The position numbers and the translations under genes were made by a program. The notes below the pieces were generated by a model. The model saw nothing but the letters and a program-made list of their open reading frames with translations. It was not told the DNA's origin and did not search any database. Below, one piece after another: positions 1 to 30,000 of a stretch of 30,000 nucleotides of DNA. The stretch comes from Cristatella mucedo (Eukaryota; Bryozoa; Phylactolaemata; Cristatellidae), in contig WPIO01000016.1 of the NCBI GenBank assembly GCA_009760855.2, positions 5,450,001-5,480,000 of the forward strand, written 5' to 3'. Each line of letters begins with the position of its first letter. Within the stretch, counting starts at the first letter, position 1.

Positions 1-165
1 GTAAAAAAGATGTGCTGGCCGAGTCCATTTTGAGGGTTAGCCTCACTAATTTCTGAGTAACATTAGGTTTGCCCATAAATAGTAAGTTGGTTTTATCGTC
101 ATTTAATTTGAGAGGAAGTTTAATGGCATCCAAGTGCAAATGCAATCAAATTAATCTCTGTTTCG
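1..165 (-). mobile_element. L2-like LINE fragment, RT thumb region
   Basis: The minus strand reads LKLNDDKTNLLFMGKP after a frameshift, the conserved LNxxKTxxLxxG block downstream of the RT catalytic site. It matches the better preserved copy at 27700-27930. It is truncated at the window start and frameshifted. Confidence 0.7.
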
Positions 166-169
166 GAAG

Positions 170-905
170 CCATATTGCCACAAGCACCATGTGCGTTACG
201 CTGGAGACTTTTCTATAGCGCACTCTGAGCATAAGCAGCTTTCGGTGCGCGTACACTTCACCTCCTGCAATAAAGAGGAAGCGATGCAGCATAAATGATG
301 CAGCACAACCTGACCTGGTTTAGTCTAGCGGTCAAGGTGCTCACCCCGACCCCGAGGTCTGGCTGAGGTCGTGGGCTCGAGCCCCGGGGCATATGTGAAT
401 AGAGATTAAGTTCTGTTGGGGCGCTATATAAATTAATTATATATTTTTTCAGCTGAATCGGGAGAGCAGTCGAGAAAGTGAGTAGCTTGGAAGCGGCAGC
501 AGCGCCGGGCAGCTGAAAAGAATGTGCCGCCATCGGCATCAGGAGAGATGCTGTCGTTGCTTAAGAGCTGTGGGTGTTTCACAGCCTTGAACCTACCTAC
601 CAATAGCTTTTGTGTCGCCAATAGTCTGTAAGCGAAAGAATGGAACAGCTAATTTAATGTACACCGAGGACTTGAGGGCATGCGGTAGCCGTAACTGGTG
701 CAGCAGTTCAGCCTCGGTATGGAGCCGGAGTTCAGCCTCGGTTTCAGCCGGAGCTAAGCTGTGGTGGCTAAGCCTCTTGGGTCTGAGTAGAATCCTGCTC
801 TGTATTCGATGACTGACCGGAATCCATCTCAGCTCAACCGCATCCATCATCAGCTGCAAAAGGCTTCATTGCTCTTTTCGGTAGACCAGCCAAATGGAAT
901 TGCAG
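170..905 (-). mobile_element. LINE family B 3' portion, interrupted by a SINE
   Basis: The stretch is similar to 22868-23545 along both its parts (170-300 and 440-905). Minus-strand remnants include WIPVSHRIQ and SSVYIKLAVPFFRLQTIGD, which belong to the C-terminal domain of L2/CR1 reverse transcriptases. Frames are broken and a short internal duplication (tcagcctcggt twice, 705-745) has arisen. Confidence 0.65.
300..446 (+). mobile_element. tRNA-derived SINE with an L2-type tail
   Basis: A pol III A box (TGGTTTAGTCTAGCGG, from 316) and B box (GGTCGTGGGCTCGAGCCCC, 367-385) sit in tRNA-like spacing. They are followed by AGAGATTAAGTTCTGTTGGG and GCGCTATATAAATTAATTAT, which is the same 3' tail as the LINE copies in this window. 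It is inserted in LINE family B. Confidence 0.7.
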
Positions 906-2259
906 TAGTCCAGCCCAGACAAAACCAGGGAGCTAGTAGTAAAATCTTTAGCCAGCCACCGCAGTAGACAGTCTCTAATCTTGCACAGGCATCGAGCATG
1001 ATGGCTGGCTTTGACAGCAGCCTTCTCGATTCTTCGCTTTCAAACGAAGGAGCAACGTGACCAACTTTCGAGTAGAATCTATCTTTATAACTTTCGAGTA
1101 GAATCTATTCGAGTAGAATGACTCCAATCTAGTCCGTATGCAAGTCTTCTGCTCTCTGATCTCTGCGAGGTCGATGACGAAGAAGCCGCTCCCACGAGAC
1201 GCGTTTGACACCGATCGTCCAAGCGGCGATGGCGCATTCGACTCCACTGCGCATTCCATGATAGAATCACGACAGAGAAATTTGGTTCTCGAGTTCCTTA
1301 CCGGCCAGTCAAAGAGCGGCGGTGCTGGCCGGAACGCCGCCGGAAGCCAGCCGGAAGTCACGCCGCTTTCGCTTTTGCGAACGATGGATGTAACGCGCCG
1401 AGAAGAGCACTTCGCTACGCTTTCCGCACCTCTGCGAAAGCACTGGCGTGCCCAAGACAGGGCGCGACGAGGAGCAAGCCGAACCCCGATTCCGCGCGCG
1501 AGCTCTTGCCGGGCGCCCCTAGCAGCGAGCGGAGAGCTGAACGGGGAGCCGCCGTGCCGCAAACGTCGCGTCGAGCCTCCGAGAGGTAGAGGCCTATGGC
1601 GATCCTTCGAAAAGCGGCACCGCTCTACCGGCTTGAAGCGTATCCGGAAGTAGAAAGAATCGACGTACAGGCTGGTGACGTTGGTTTCGCTTCGCTCTCG
1701 CGCCAGCATCCGCACACGTAGCTCGTAAGAAAGAAATCGTCGCAGCTCGAAAGCGAAATACATTTGTGCGCAGCGAGGCGCACAGAGCGGCGGCGGCCGC
1801 TCCGCGACGGAGGCAGACAAAGAAAAACGCCACGAGTCGCTGCGCGGGTCGCGCTTCCACGCGAAGACGCGCTTGCTGAATGCGCAGCCAACGCTGCGTC
1901 CGATGCACGCGTGCTGCAGCGAGCGCTCGCACGCGAGTCAAGAGCGAGAGAGAGCGAGAGAGGCACGTGTGCGCCGAAGAGCGGCGTACGTCGCTGTCCT
2001 GCGCTGGCGCCTGCTCGCCAAGGGAAGAAGCTGGCCGCTCGCTGCGTGTCCGCGCGCCTCGTCTGCACGCGCGCGATCACACTCTCGCCGTCCGCGGTTC
2101 TACGGAAACGGAGCAATATCCTGCTGCGCGCAGTGCTTCGCCCCTGCCCCGCCTTTTTCTTTGAGTAAGTCGCGTCACTGGAGCCCGGATCCCTGCGCGA
2201 TCCTTCGCCGCCGTCGCCGCCGTCACCGCCGTCGCCGCTGTCGTCTGCTCGCAATTCGC
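906..2259. other. 3' flank/UTR of the receptor gene; no gene seen
   Basis: Reading frames of up to 281 codons are open here on both strands, but the region is GC-rich. None shows a domain, a splice-compatible link or clean composition. A 16-bp motif (TTCGAGTAGAATCTAT and variants) is repeated three times at about 1062-1118. No AATAAA was found for the receptor mRNA; ATTAAA on the minus strand occurs near 647-652, inside a repeat. Confidence 0.5.
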
Positions 2260-24367
<22,108 letters not shown>

Positions 24368-25382
24368 TTCCGATCGCGTCGCTGGTCGTCTGACGACGGC
24401 GGCGATGCATGAGAGTCTCGACGCTCGGGGAGTGCTACCGGAAGTGCTGGCACGTCCCCGAGCCCGAGTTCGCGAGCTGTGCATGCTGCTACGGCATGTG
24501 GTGAAATAAAAGGTCAAGCGCCAAGAGTGAGAGAGAGACAGACAGACAGACAGAAAGGGCTTCAGCCGAGTCTGCAACGTTGAGCGAAAGCTCGGCGTAA
24601 AGCGAACGAACTCGACGGCGCAGGAGTCGCCGTGCAGCCGGCGCAGGTTCAGAGGAAGTCGCTCGCTCGAAGCGCGCGAAGCCCGAGAACAACGATTGTT
24701 TCGGATTAGAGGAGTCGCGCTGACCATTTTTCTTTCGACCCCCCCCCCCACCACCCTCCGGCTGCTACTGCTACTGCAGTCACTTCTCACTTTCCTGCCG
24801 ATGCCTCACTCAGCTGCCTCGGTCAACCATCTTGATGTGAACGTTGGCGCTTCCAGGAATTGACGCTCAGCGCTAATCCCATCCTTGTACGTAAGCCGAG
24901 CGCTCAGAGGCAAGAGGCAACATATTAGCCATAGGCGACGAGCGGCGCGAGATCAGGGCTCGTCTGCAAACGCGAACGCAATCGTGTTCATCACGTGATT
25001 TGATCACGTGATCAATGCGGTCTGGACGAGCGGACGGCTAGAAGAGTGGGGGTTTCCTCTGCGAGACCATTTCGAGCCGCTCGTAGTGCAGCGCGGTGAA
25101 GAAGTCAAGGTTAGCGAACATTTTTTAGTGAAAAACTAAACGAGCGAACTCCCAGTCACGCAGAAAGCCGCTCCACCGCACTCTGAGAGCCTGCAATGCC
25201 CGGGCGCTTCGGCGAGGCGCAGCTCCTGCGAGACCTCCAGCATTCGTCTTTTGCTCGGCGGTAAGCGGCGGCGGGGCGGCGCGCTTCTGTCGAGCAAGCG
25301 GACGATGGTGACGGCGGCTGGTCGGCGGCGGCACCGCCGCCGCGCGACGAAATCCGCAGCAGCATTGGCGCTTCGCGCATGG
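24368..25382. promoter_or_regulatory. Shared divergent promoter region between the two genes
   Basis: About 1 kb separates the receptor start codon (minus, 24367) from the EGF gene's first possible ATG (plus, 25383). The interval is GC- and CpG-rich in places, contains no supported coding exon, and must hold the 5' untranslated regions of both genes. A short GACA/GAGA repeat (about 24527-24555) and a C run (about 24740-24750) lie in the receptor 5' side. No TATA box was recognised. Shared regulation is an inference from the arrangement. Confidence 0.5.
24990..25012. promoter_or_regulatory. Twin CACGTG palindromes (E-box type)
   Basis: The 10-bp palindrome ATCACGTGAT occurs twice, at 24990-24999 and 25003-25012, separated by three bases. 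The CACGTG cores (24992-24997 and 25005-25010) lie 13 bp apart. CACGTG is the established target of bHLH-ZIP factors such as USF, MITF/TFE and Myc/Max. Its place in the middle of the divergent promoter makes a functional site plausible. Confidence 0.45.
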
Positions 25383-25503
25383 ATGGCGCACCGCTCATCG
25401 GGGCGACGACCGCGGCGGCGGCGCCGAAACGCGGGAATTCTGCTCCGCTTCCAGGCGCTCGGCGAGCTCTGCGCTCTCGCCTATAGTGAGCTCATCGTCT
25501 CAG

Positions 25504-25563
25504 GCTCCGACAGAGCCGCCACCTGCGCCGGCTGCAGCGCCAGGCAAACGTGTGCTAAAAACG
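25504..25563 (+). CDS. EGF-type gene, first detected exon (may start at ATG 25383)
   Basis: The segment encodes ATCAGCSARQTCAKN and ends at a strong donor (AACG-GTGAGT), phase 1. Joined to the next exon it gives Cys spacing C-x2-C-x5-C-x6-C-x-C, the first five cysteines of an EGF-like module. Two starts are possible: an internal acceptor after GCTCATCGTCTCAG at 25504 (60 nt, phase 1 at both ends), or a longer first exon from an in-frame ATG at 25383 (Arg-rich N-terminus, then ILLRFQALGELCALAYSELI). No classic signal peptide is seen at that ATG. Confidence 0.5.
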
Positions 25564-25719
25564 GTGAGTCGCCAGCGGATAGAACAATGAGCGGGCGCAA
25601 CGTCTGACTTTTCAAAGGCCGCTGGCGGCAGCCAACTGCGGATAAACTTTGCAAGCGTTAACTCGATTCGAAGCCCCTTAAAAATGAAAAATGAATGCCG
25701 ACGGGAATTTCCTTCTTAG

Positions 25720-25747
25720 TATATATACACATATATATATATATATA

Positions 25748-25795
<48 letters not shown>

Positions 25796-25825
25796 CATAT
25801 ATATATATATGTATATATATATGCA

Positions 25826-25858
<33 letters not shown>
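25720..25858 (+). repeat. (TA)n then (GT)n microsatellite
   Basis: About 100 bp of TA with ACATATA variants followed by about 34 bp of GT, in the EGF gene's first intron. Confidence 0.95.
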
Positions 25859-26235
25859 ATACACCAGTACATCGGTACAGGTACAGGTACATTTCATGGT
25901 GACCGCCGATAGGGGAGCAATCGTTTGCAAAGACGGATTTTCCTTTCGTCCAGCAAAATAAATACTTTCAACTGTTCGGCCCACGTGTACGTGTTCGTAC
26001 ATATCAATCATTGACTACGCAAAGCAACCAAGTATAATAGGTCTCAAATTTTCTGAAAGCTCACCCAAAGTCTAAGCGACTATCAATTCGCATTAAGTAC
26101 ACAACAGACTCCATTTCACGCCACCAAAATAAAATGGAAAGCACAGCCGATACAGGAAACGATGTCGACGAATTAAGTAGCATGGAAATCGCAGCGCGAA
26201 GGACGCCTGGTAAAGATGTGTCACGGTCGACAGCA

Positions 26236-26345
26236 GGAAAGTAGACGTCATAGTGTAAGAATAGTTGAAGTGAGTTCTACAGGCTGGGACCTGCAGAGCC
26301 AAAGCTTCTGTTGCCTGCGGTCTATAAGCTTAGGAATACGGCAGC
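26236..26345 (-). mobile_element. LINE family B fragment
   Basis: GTAGACGTCATAGTG, CCAAAGCTTCTGTTGCC and GCTTAGGAATACGGCAGCTA match 23095-23200 of the longer copy. Confidence 0.55.
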
Positions 26346-26349
26346 TAAT

Positions 26350-26475
26350 TAACCAGGGGGCTCCAGTTGGCTGAACAATCAAACCAATTGAGCTGCTGCA
26401 GCAGTCCAGCAGATCGGCTAGTGCTCTACCGATTGAGCTAGTGAGACTACCTTCCGTTCGACTCCCAAAATGGGC
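26350..26475 (-). mobile_element. tRNA-like SINE fragment
   Basis: The minus strand reads CTAGCTCAATCGGTAGAGCA, a textbook tRNA D-arm/A-box, but no B box or acceptor stem follows; AGCTCAATTGG comes instead. This fits a rearranged tRNA-derived element, not a tRNA gene. Confidence 0.45.
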
Positions 26476-26547
26476 AGTAAACTGTCCGCCATTTTCCAGC
26501 CCCATTTTTCAGTTTGATCTGAGGACTCTAAATATGCCACGACCTGG

Positions 26548-26735
26548 CTCTTGGCGCGGGGTTAGGGTGCTTCACCTCACGACTTCGCGGTCGTGGATTT
26601 GAGTCCTGCAGCATGCTATTCTTTATTGCCTACGGCAGGCAGGCAGGAGGAAGGGATAGAGCTAGTACGGCAGGAAGTGCCAGTACGGCTCGATATGCCC
26701 GCCAAGTAAGCGAGGCTGCTAAATCAACCTTAAGA
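26548..26735 (+). mobile_element. tRNA-derived SINE family 2, copy 3
   Basis: GGTCGTGGATTTGAGTCCTG (B box), TATTCTTTATTGCC and the 3' end AGGCTGCTAAATCAACCTTA match copies at 5920 and 7521. An A-rich tail (AAGAAAAGAAAG) follows. Confidence 0.65.
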
Positions 26736-26775
26736 AAAAGAAGAATAAAGAAGAAAAGAAAGAAAAAAGAAGCTG

Positions 26776-26853
26776 ATTGATTCAGAAAATGTAAAGCGCC
26801 TAGAGAGAGATTGAGCTCTCTGAGGGCGCTTTATCAAGTTCATTATTATTATT
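26776..26853 (+). mobile_element. L2-type 3' tail copy
   Basis: CAGAAAATGTAAAGCGCC, GATTGAGCTCTCTGAGGGCG, CTTTATCAAG and ATT repeats. It faces away from the minus LINE that begins about 60 bp later, so the two tails form an inverted pair. Confidence 0.75.
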
Positions 26854-26914
26854 AATGAGCACTCGCGCCATCACTTTCCCTCGCGCTGTGCTCGGTCTAG
26901 CGTTCTTATAATAA

Positions 26915-28765
26915 TAATAATAGTAATAAAACATCTGTACAGCGCCCTCAGAGACCTCGATCTCTTTCTAGACACTTTACGTATGCTGTAAAGGAAGCAT
27001 GATCAAATGCTTAGTGGTAAGACGCTCAATGTCGACAAGCATTACCTGGTTAGAGGTAGCATGCACAGGGTCAGCATGCAAATGTGGTTAGTGATAGCAT
27101 GCACAGTGCCAGTAAGCATAAGCTCACAAAGGACGAACCAAAAGGACCCACTAAATGCTGTGATTAACATGTGAGTTTTAGCTTATTTTTTAATGTCGTT
27201 AAATCAGGGCATGTCGTGCCAGTCGGGAGTGAGTTCCGGACTTTGCAATAGGAACTAAAGGCACGGTCTCCAAAGGATTTGAGGTTCGCACGAGGTATAG
27301 CTAAAGATATGAGTGAGAAAAGCGGGTGGTACGATGTGGTGGAGTAGTGTCGGTAGGTAGGATGGAGTTAGAGAATGAAATGACCTAAAAGTAAGTGACA
27401 TAACCTTGAAGTCAATACGCTGCTTGATTGGGAGCCAGTACAAGTCGACGAGAAGTGGAGTGCTGTGGCAAATGCGCCGCTCACGATGGACAAGCCTAGT
27501 TGCAGCTTTTCAACAAATGTTAGCGCCTGATAGAACAGGCCTGTAGACTGGCAAGTAGTGAGTTACAGAAGCCGAAACGGCATGTCACAAATGCATGAAC
27601 CCATTTAGATGTAGTATCCCTGTCCAAGAAAACCTGAGTTTTAGCAATGTTGTGTTTCTGAAAGTAGGCATACTTGACTTTGGAGCTAATGTGTTCGTCT
27701 GCTGAAAGGTCACTTCGGAACAGGACACCTAGATTTCGTGCAGATGCAACAGAAGACATGCTGTCAGAGCCGATTTTGAGCGCCAAGCTTTGCAATTTCT
27801 GAGCCACACCTGGTTTGCCCATAGCAAGTAAGTTGGTTTTGTCTTCATTCAATTTGAGAAAGTTTGCCGCCATCCATTTGCGGATGTCAGCAATGCATGC
27901 AGCAAGGGAGATGAGAGAATTCGACACGTGCTGGAGAACTGGAAGGGATCAAAGCATAGGTACAACTGAGTGCCATCTGCATAGAAGTGAAAGCCTAGGT
28001 TGTGCTAGGTTGGCAATCGCATCGTCAAGTGGGCGAGAGTATAAACTGGTGATGAGAAGCGAATCGAGCGAAAAACCCGAGCACAAGCAAGCGCAAAACC
28101 CCGTACTTCAGTCGTTTCTTGGACGGTCTTGGTCCGCTCACATCAATACTCTGAAGTCTCTCGCTGGTGTAGGACTTGAACCATTGCAGTTCGGTATAAA
28201 AGGCTGCATTTACCTAACCGGGATTCAAATAGGAAAATCAACCCATATCTTCCCATGAGACATGAAGGAATTCTGCTCTATCGACTCTTTGCTGGAACCG
28301 CCCATAGGTTTGGCGTTCTATTTGTTCAAGTGGTCGGAGAAAAGGTAGCGGTCCCTATATGAAATCATGGCGGCGAACTGCTTGGCTACAATATCTGCAG
28401 CTTTTCGAATTCATGATAGCTTAAAAGCAGCTCCGCATCCACGGTCATACCTCACACAAGAGTGTTTGGCCGAATTGATAAGGTAGTGCAATATAATAAG
28501 GCAGTGCATATTGCTCAAGGAATCTTTTCCGAGGTTAATCACAAGGTTATTTTGTGGTGTCTTGGAGCCACTGTTTTACCAGCAATGCCCAGCGCGAGAT
28601 GAGAAACGCTCGAGAAGGACTTGGCGATTGACAGTATCAAACGCGGCCGAAAGATCCAGCAAAGCGAGCAGAGAGACACTTACCTAAGCTTGCATTTCTG
28701 ATAAGGTCGTTACACAGCCGAAGCAATGCTGACTCCTGCGGAGCGATTAGCTCTAGATTAGCCAA
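26915..28765 (-). mobile_element. Inactive L2-like LINE family A, longest copy
   Basis: Minus order: RT motif A LLALLDLSAAFDTVN (28627-28671), an unrelated or unalignable middle (about 28090-28590), motif C HFYADGTQLYLCFDP (around 27955-27990), FLKLNEDKTNLLAMGKPG, NLGVLFRSDLSADEHISSKV, WLPIKQRIDFKVMSLTF, then the 3' UTR and AAT tail at 26915. Motif C has YADG where active RTs have YADD, and frameshifts and stops break the frame. It lies in the EGF gene's first intron, antisense to it. Confidence 0.82.
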
Positions 28766-28963
28766 GACTGGATTAGCGATTAGCACTAGATTAGCCAAAA
28801 CTGGAGCTTACTTTCCAGGTTTGAAGCTTACGGATATTATTACCGCAGCTCCGCAACTGCGCCGAGACTGCCTCCCTAAGCCTCCCGATATAGGAATTAA
28901 TTTATGATTTATCCCGATAATTTATTTATTTAAATTAATTAATTGTAATGTATTATCCCCGAC

Positions 28964-28998
<35 letters not shown>

Positions 28999-29200
28999 GT
29001 ATATATGTATATATATATGTATATGTATTAAGCAAGCTTGCTGCGATGCGCTGCTTCTTCGATTGATATCGCAGGATTGCGCCAGACACGAGCTGCAGTC
29101 TTCAATTAATTTCTATCGACGAGACGCGGCGACGAGATTACCCGACGAGATTCCGCGCGCTAAGCGTGATCGCGGGAGCGCCCGCAAGCGCGAGCGGTGA
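28766..29200. other. AT-rich intron stretch with (TA)n
   Basis: CTAGATTAGCCAA is repeated (28750-28800), followed by TTATTTATTTAAATTAATTA and a TA/TATG microsatellite at 28965-29027. No gene seen. Confidence 0.6.
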
Positions 29201-29369
29201 CGCAGTGGCACCGCTCTGCCGCCGCAGGACCATCTTTCGAATCCGAGCCGTTCCAGCCACTCGCTCGCTCGCTCCGAACGCTCGCTCCGAACGCTCTCAG
29301 CGGACGGCGGCGGTGGCGGCGACGGAGCGCTCCCGCTCAGGTCCCCTCCCCACGCGCTTGTAGCTGCAG

Positions 29370-29471
29370 CTCCTTCCTGCGTCTGCCGAGCGCCGTACTT
29401 CTCCGCACCGCGCCGGACGGCCGACAGCGCGGCGGCGGCGACAGCGGCGGTGACAGCGGCGGTGACAGAGA

Positions 29472-29512
<41 letters not shown>

Positions 29513-29663
29513 GCGGAGGAGGAGGAGGAGGAGCCGTGCGCGTACGAGCTGTGCTCGGACCGAAGCTCGCCGGCGGCCAACGCTTCACTTCCGGTCACCC
29601 TCTATCTCGACGGCGCGAGCGATCGCAAGTACTGCAAGCACGGACGTTGCGTTCGCCTACTGG
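29370..29663 (+). CDS. EGF-type gene exon with TAA repeats and polyglutamate
   Basis: The exon is 294 nt, phase 1 at both ends. The acceptor is CTTGTAGCTGCAG after a C-rich tract; the donor is CTGG-GTGAGC. It begins with PSCVCRAPYF, the end of an EGF-like module. Then come Ala-rich and Thr-Ala-Ala repeats coded by a 9-bp GACAGCGGC repeat and six glutamates. PCAYELCSD and KYCKHGRCVRLL follow, which look like the start of another Cys-rich EGF-type module with a long insert. The frame is open upstream to 29201 without an ATG, so an earlier acceptor (for example at 29228) is an alternative. Confidence 0.65.
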
Positions 29664-29786
29664 GTGAGCGGCCGACGCCACCAGTCAGCCATCTAGCGAG
29701 TCTCCGGCGACGCCGCCGGCGCTCTCTATCCGCGACCGCGCGCAGCAGCCGCCGCCGACTTTGAAATTGCGCACGCCTGCCGCTAG

Positions 29787-29792
29787 GCGTCT

Positions 29793-29829
<37 letters not shown>

Positions 29830-30000
29830 AGCGAGAACCTGCTCGGCGCGCGAGCGTGCGGCCGCGGTTGCAGATGGCGGCGGTCACGTCGTCTGCGAGT
29901 GCCGGCCGTCGTTTCTCGGTCCGAGCTGCGAAGCGAGGTGGGATCCGTGTCAGCTCCAGCCTTGCCTCAACGGCGGCACGTGCCACAGTCAGTACGTGTA
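29787..30000 (+). CDS. EGF-type gene exon with polyglycine and EGF-like repeats (cut by window end)
   Basis: After a 123-nt GT-AG intron the frame resumes in phase 1. It reads VC, then eleven glycines (GGC repeat), then ARTCSARER, and then the classical EGF C-terminus HVVCECRPSFLGPSCE. The next EGF begins at once: DPCQLQPCLNGGTC. These are diagnostic EGF-like signatures (CxC, Gly before the last Cys, NGGTC). The module points to a secreted or membrane protein working outside the cell. The exon runs off the window, so the rest of the protein is unknown. The polyglycine sits inside an EGF loop, which is unusual. Confidence 0.8.

Noticed and set aside
975-1820. 281-codon minus-strand open frame
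   Set aside because: No domain, no clear start context, mixed composition; GC-rich DNA 3' of the receptor stop explains it.
26350-26475. Functional tRNA gene (minus)
   Set aside because: A good A box but no B box, anticodon arm or acceptor stem; a SINE fragment is more likely. The tRNA-like piece at 20755-20822 fails for the same reason.
27815-28258. 147-codon plus-strand open frame
   Set aside because: It overlaps the antisense of the LINE reverse transcriptase and has no independent support.

Overview
This is nuclear DNA of a multicellular animal. It has split genes with GT-AG introns, extracellular Ig-like and EGF-like modules joined by phase-1 introns, long dinucleotide microsatellites, tRNA-derived SINEs and many broken non-LTR retrotransposons of the L2/CR1 type. 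There is no bacterial or phage gene organisation. The species cannot be read from the sequence; an invertebrate with GC-rich coding exons and a repeat-rich genome fits best.

Two genes can be supported. The first runs on the minus strand from about 24367 down to 2260. I assembled nine coding exons by splice site and reading frame: 24367-24322, 14829-14530, 13030-12677, 12288-11800, 8591-8403, 6468-6343, 5135-4824, 4335-4099 and 3518-2260. All eight introns are phase 1, and the joined frame is 1104 codons with the stop (1103 residues). It encodes a type I membrane protein: signal peptide, five Ig-like domains, a Gly-rich stalk, one transmembrane helix and a long Lys/Glu/Ala-rich cytoplasmic tail with four polyalanine runs. 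It looks like a cell-surface adhesion or recognition receptor; no specific family is claimed.

The second gene runs on the plus strand and leaves the window at 30000. Its exons (25504-25563 or longer, 29370-29663, 29787 onward) are also joined in phase 1. They encode an EGF-like secreted or membrane protein whose EGF modules are interrupted by Thr-Ala-Ala, polyglutamate and polyglycine stretches. The two genes are head to head with about 1 kb between them; that interval is GC-rich and carries two identical palindromes with CACGTG cores.

Layout: 1-905 broken LINE copies with a SINE inside; 906-2259 3' flank of the receptor gene; 2260-14829 receptor exons with introns full of SINEs, LINE tails, a minisatellite and GA/CT tracts; 14830-24321 intron 1 of the receptor, almost all repeats (CA and TA microsatellites, a tandem duplication, a pogo/Tigger-like MITE, LINE copies including a nested inverted pair); 24368-25382 shared promoter region; 25383-30000 the EGF gene, whose first intron holds another SINE and a 1.9 kb dead LINE.

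No new enzyme system was found. The points most worth checking are the uncharacterised Ig receptor and EGF gene as a divergent pair, CU-repeat tracts on both sides of receptor exon 4, a 22-bp minisatellite open in all three forward frames, and a nested retroelement that makes a 66-bp near-perfect hairpin.
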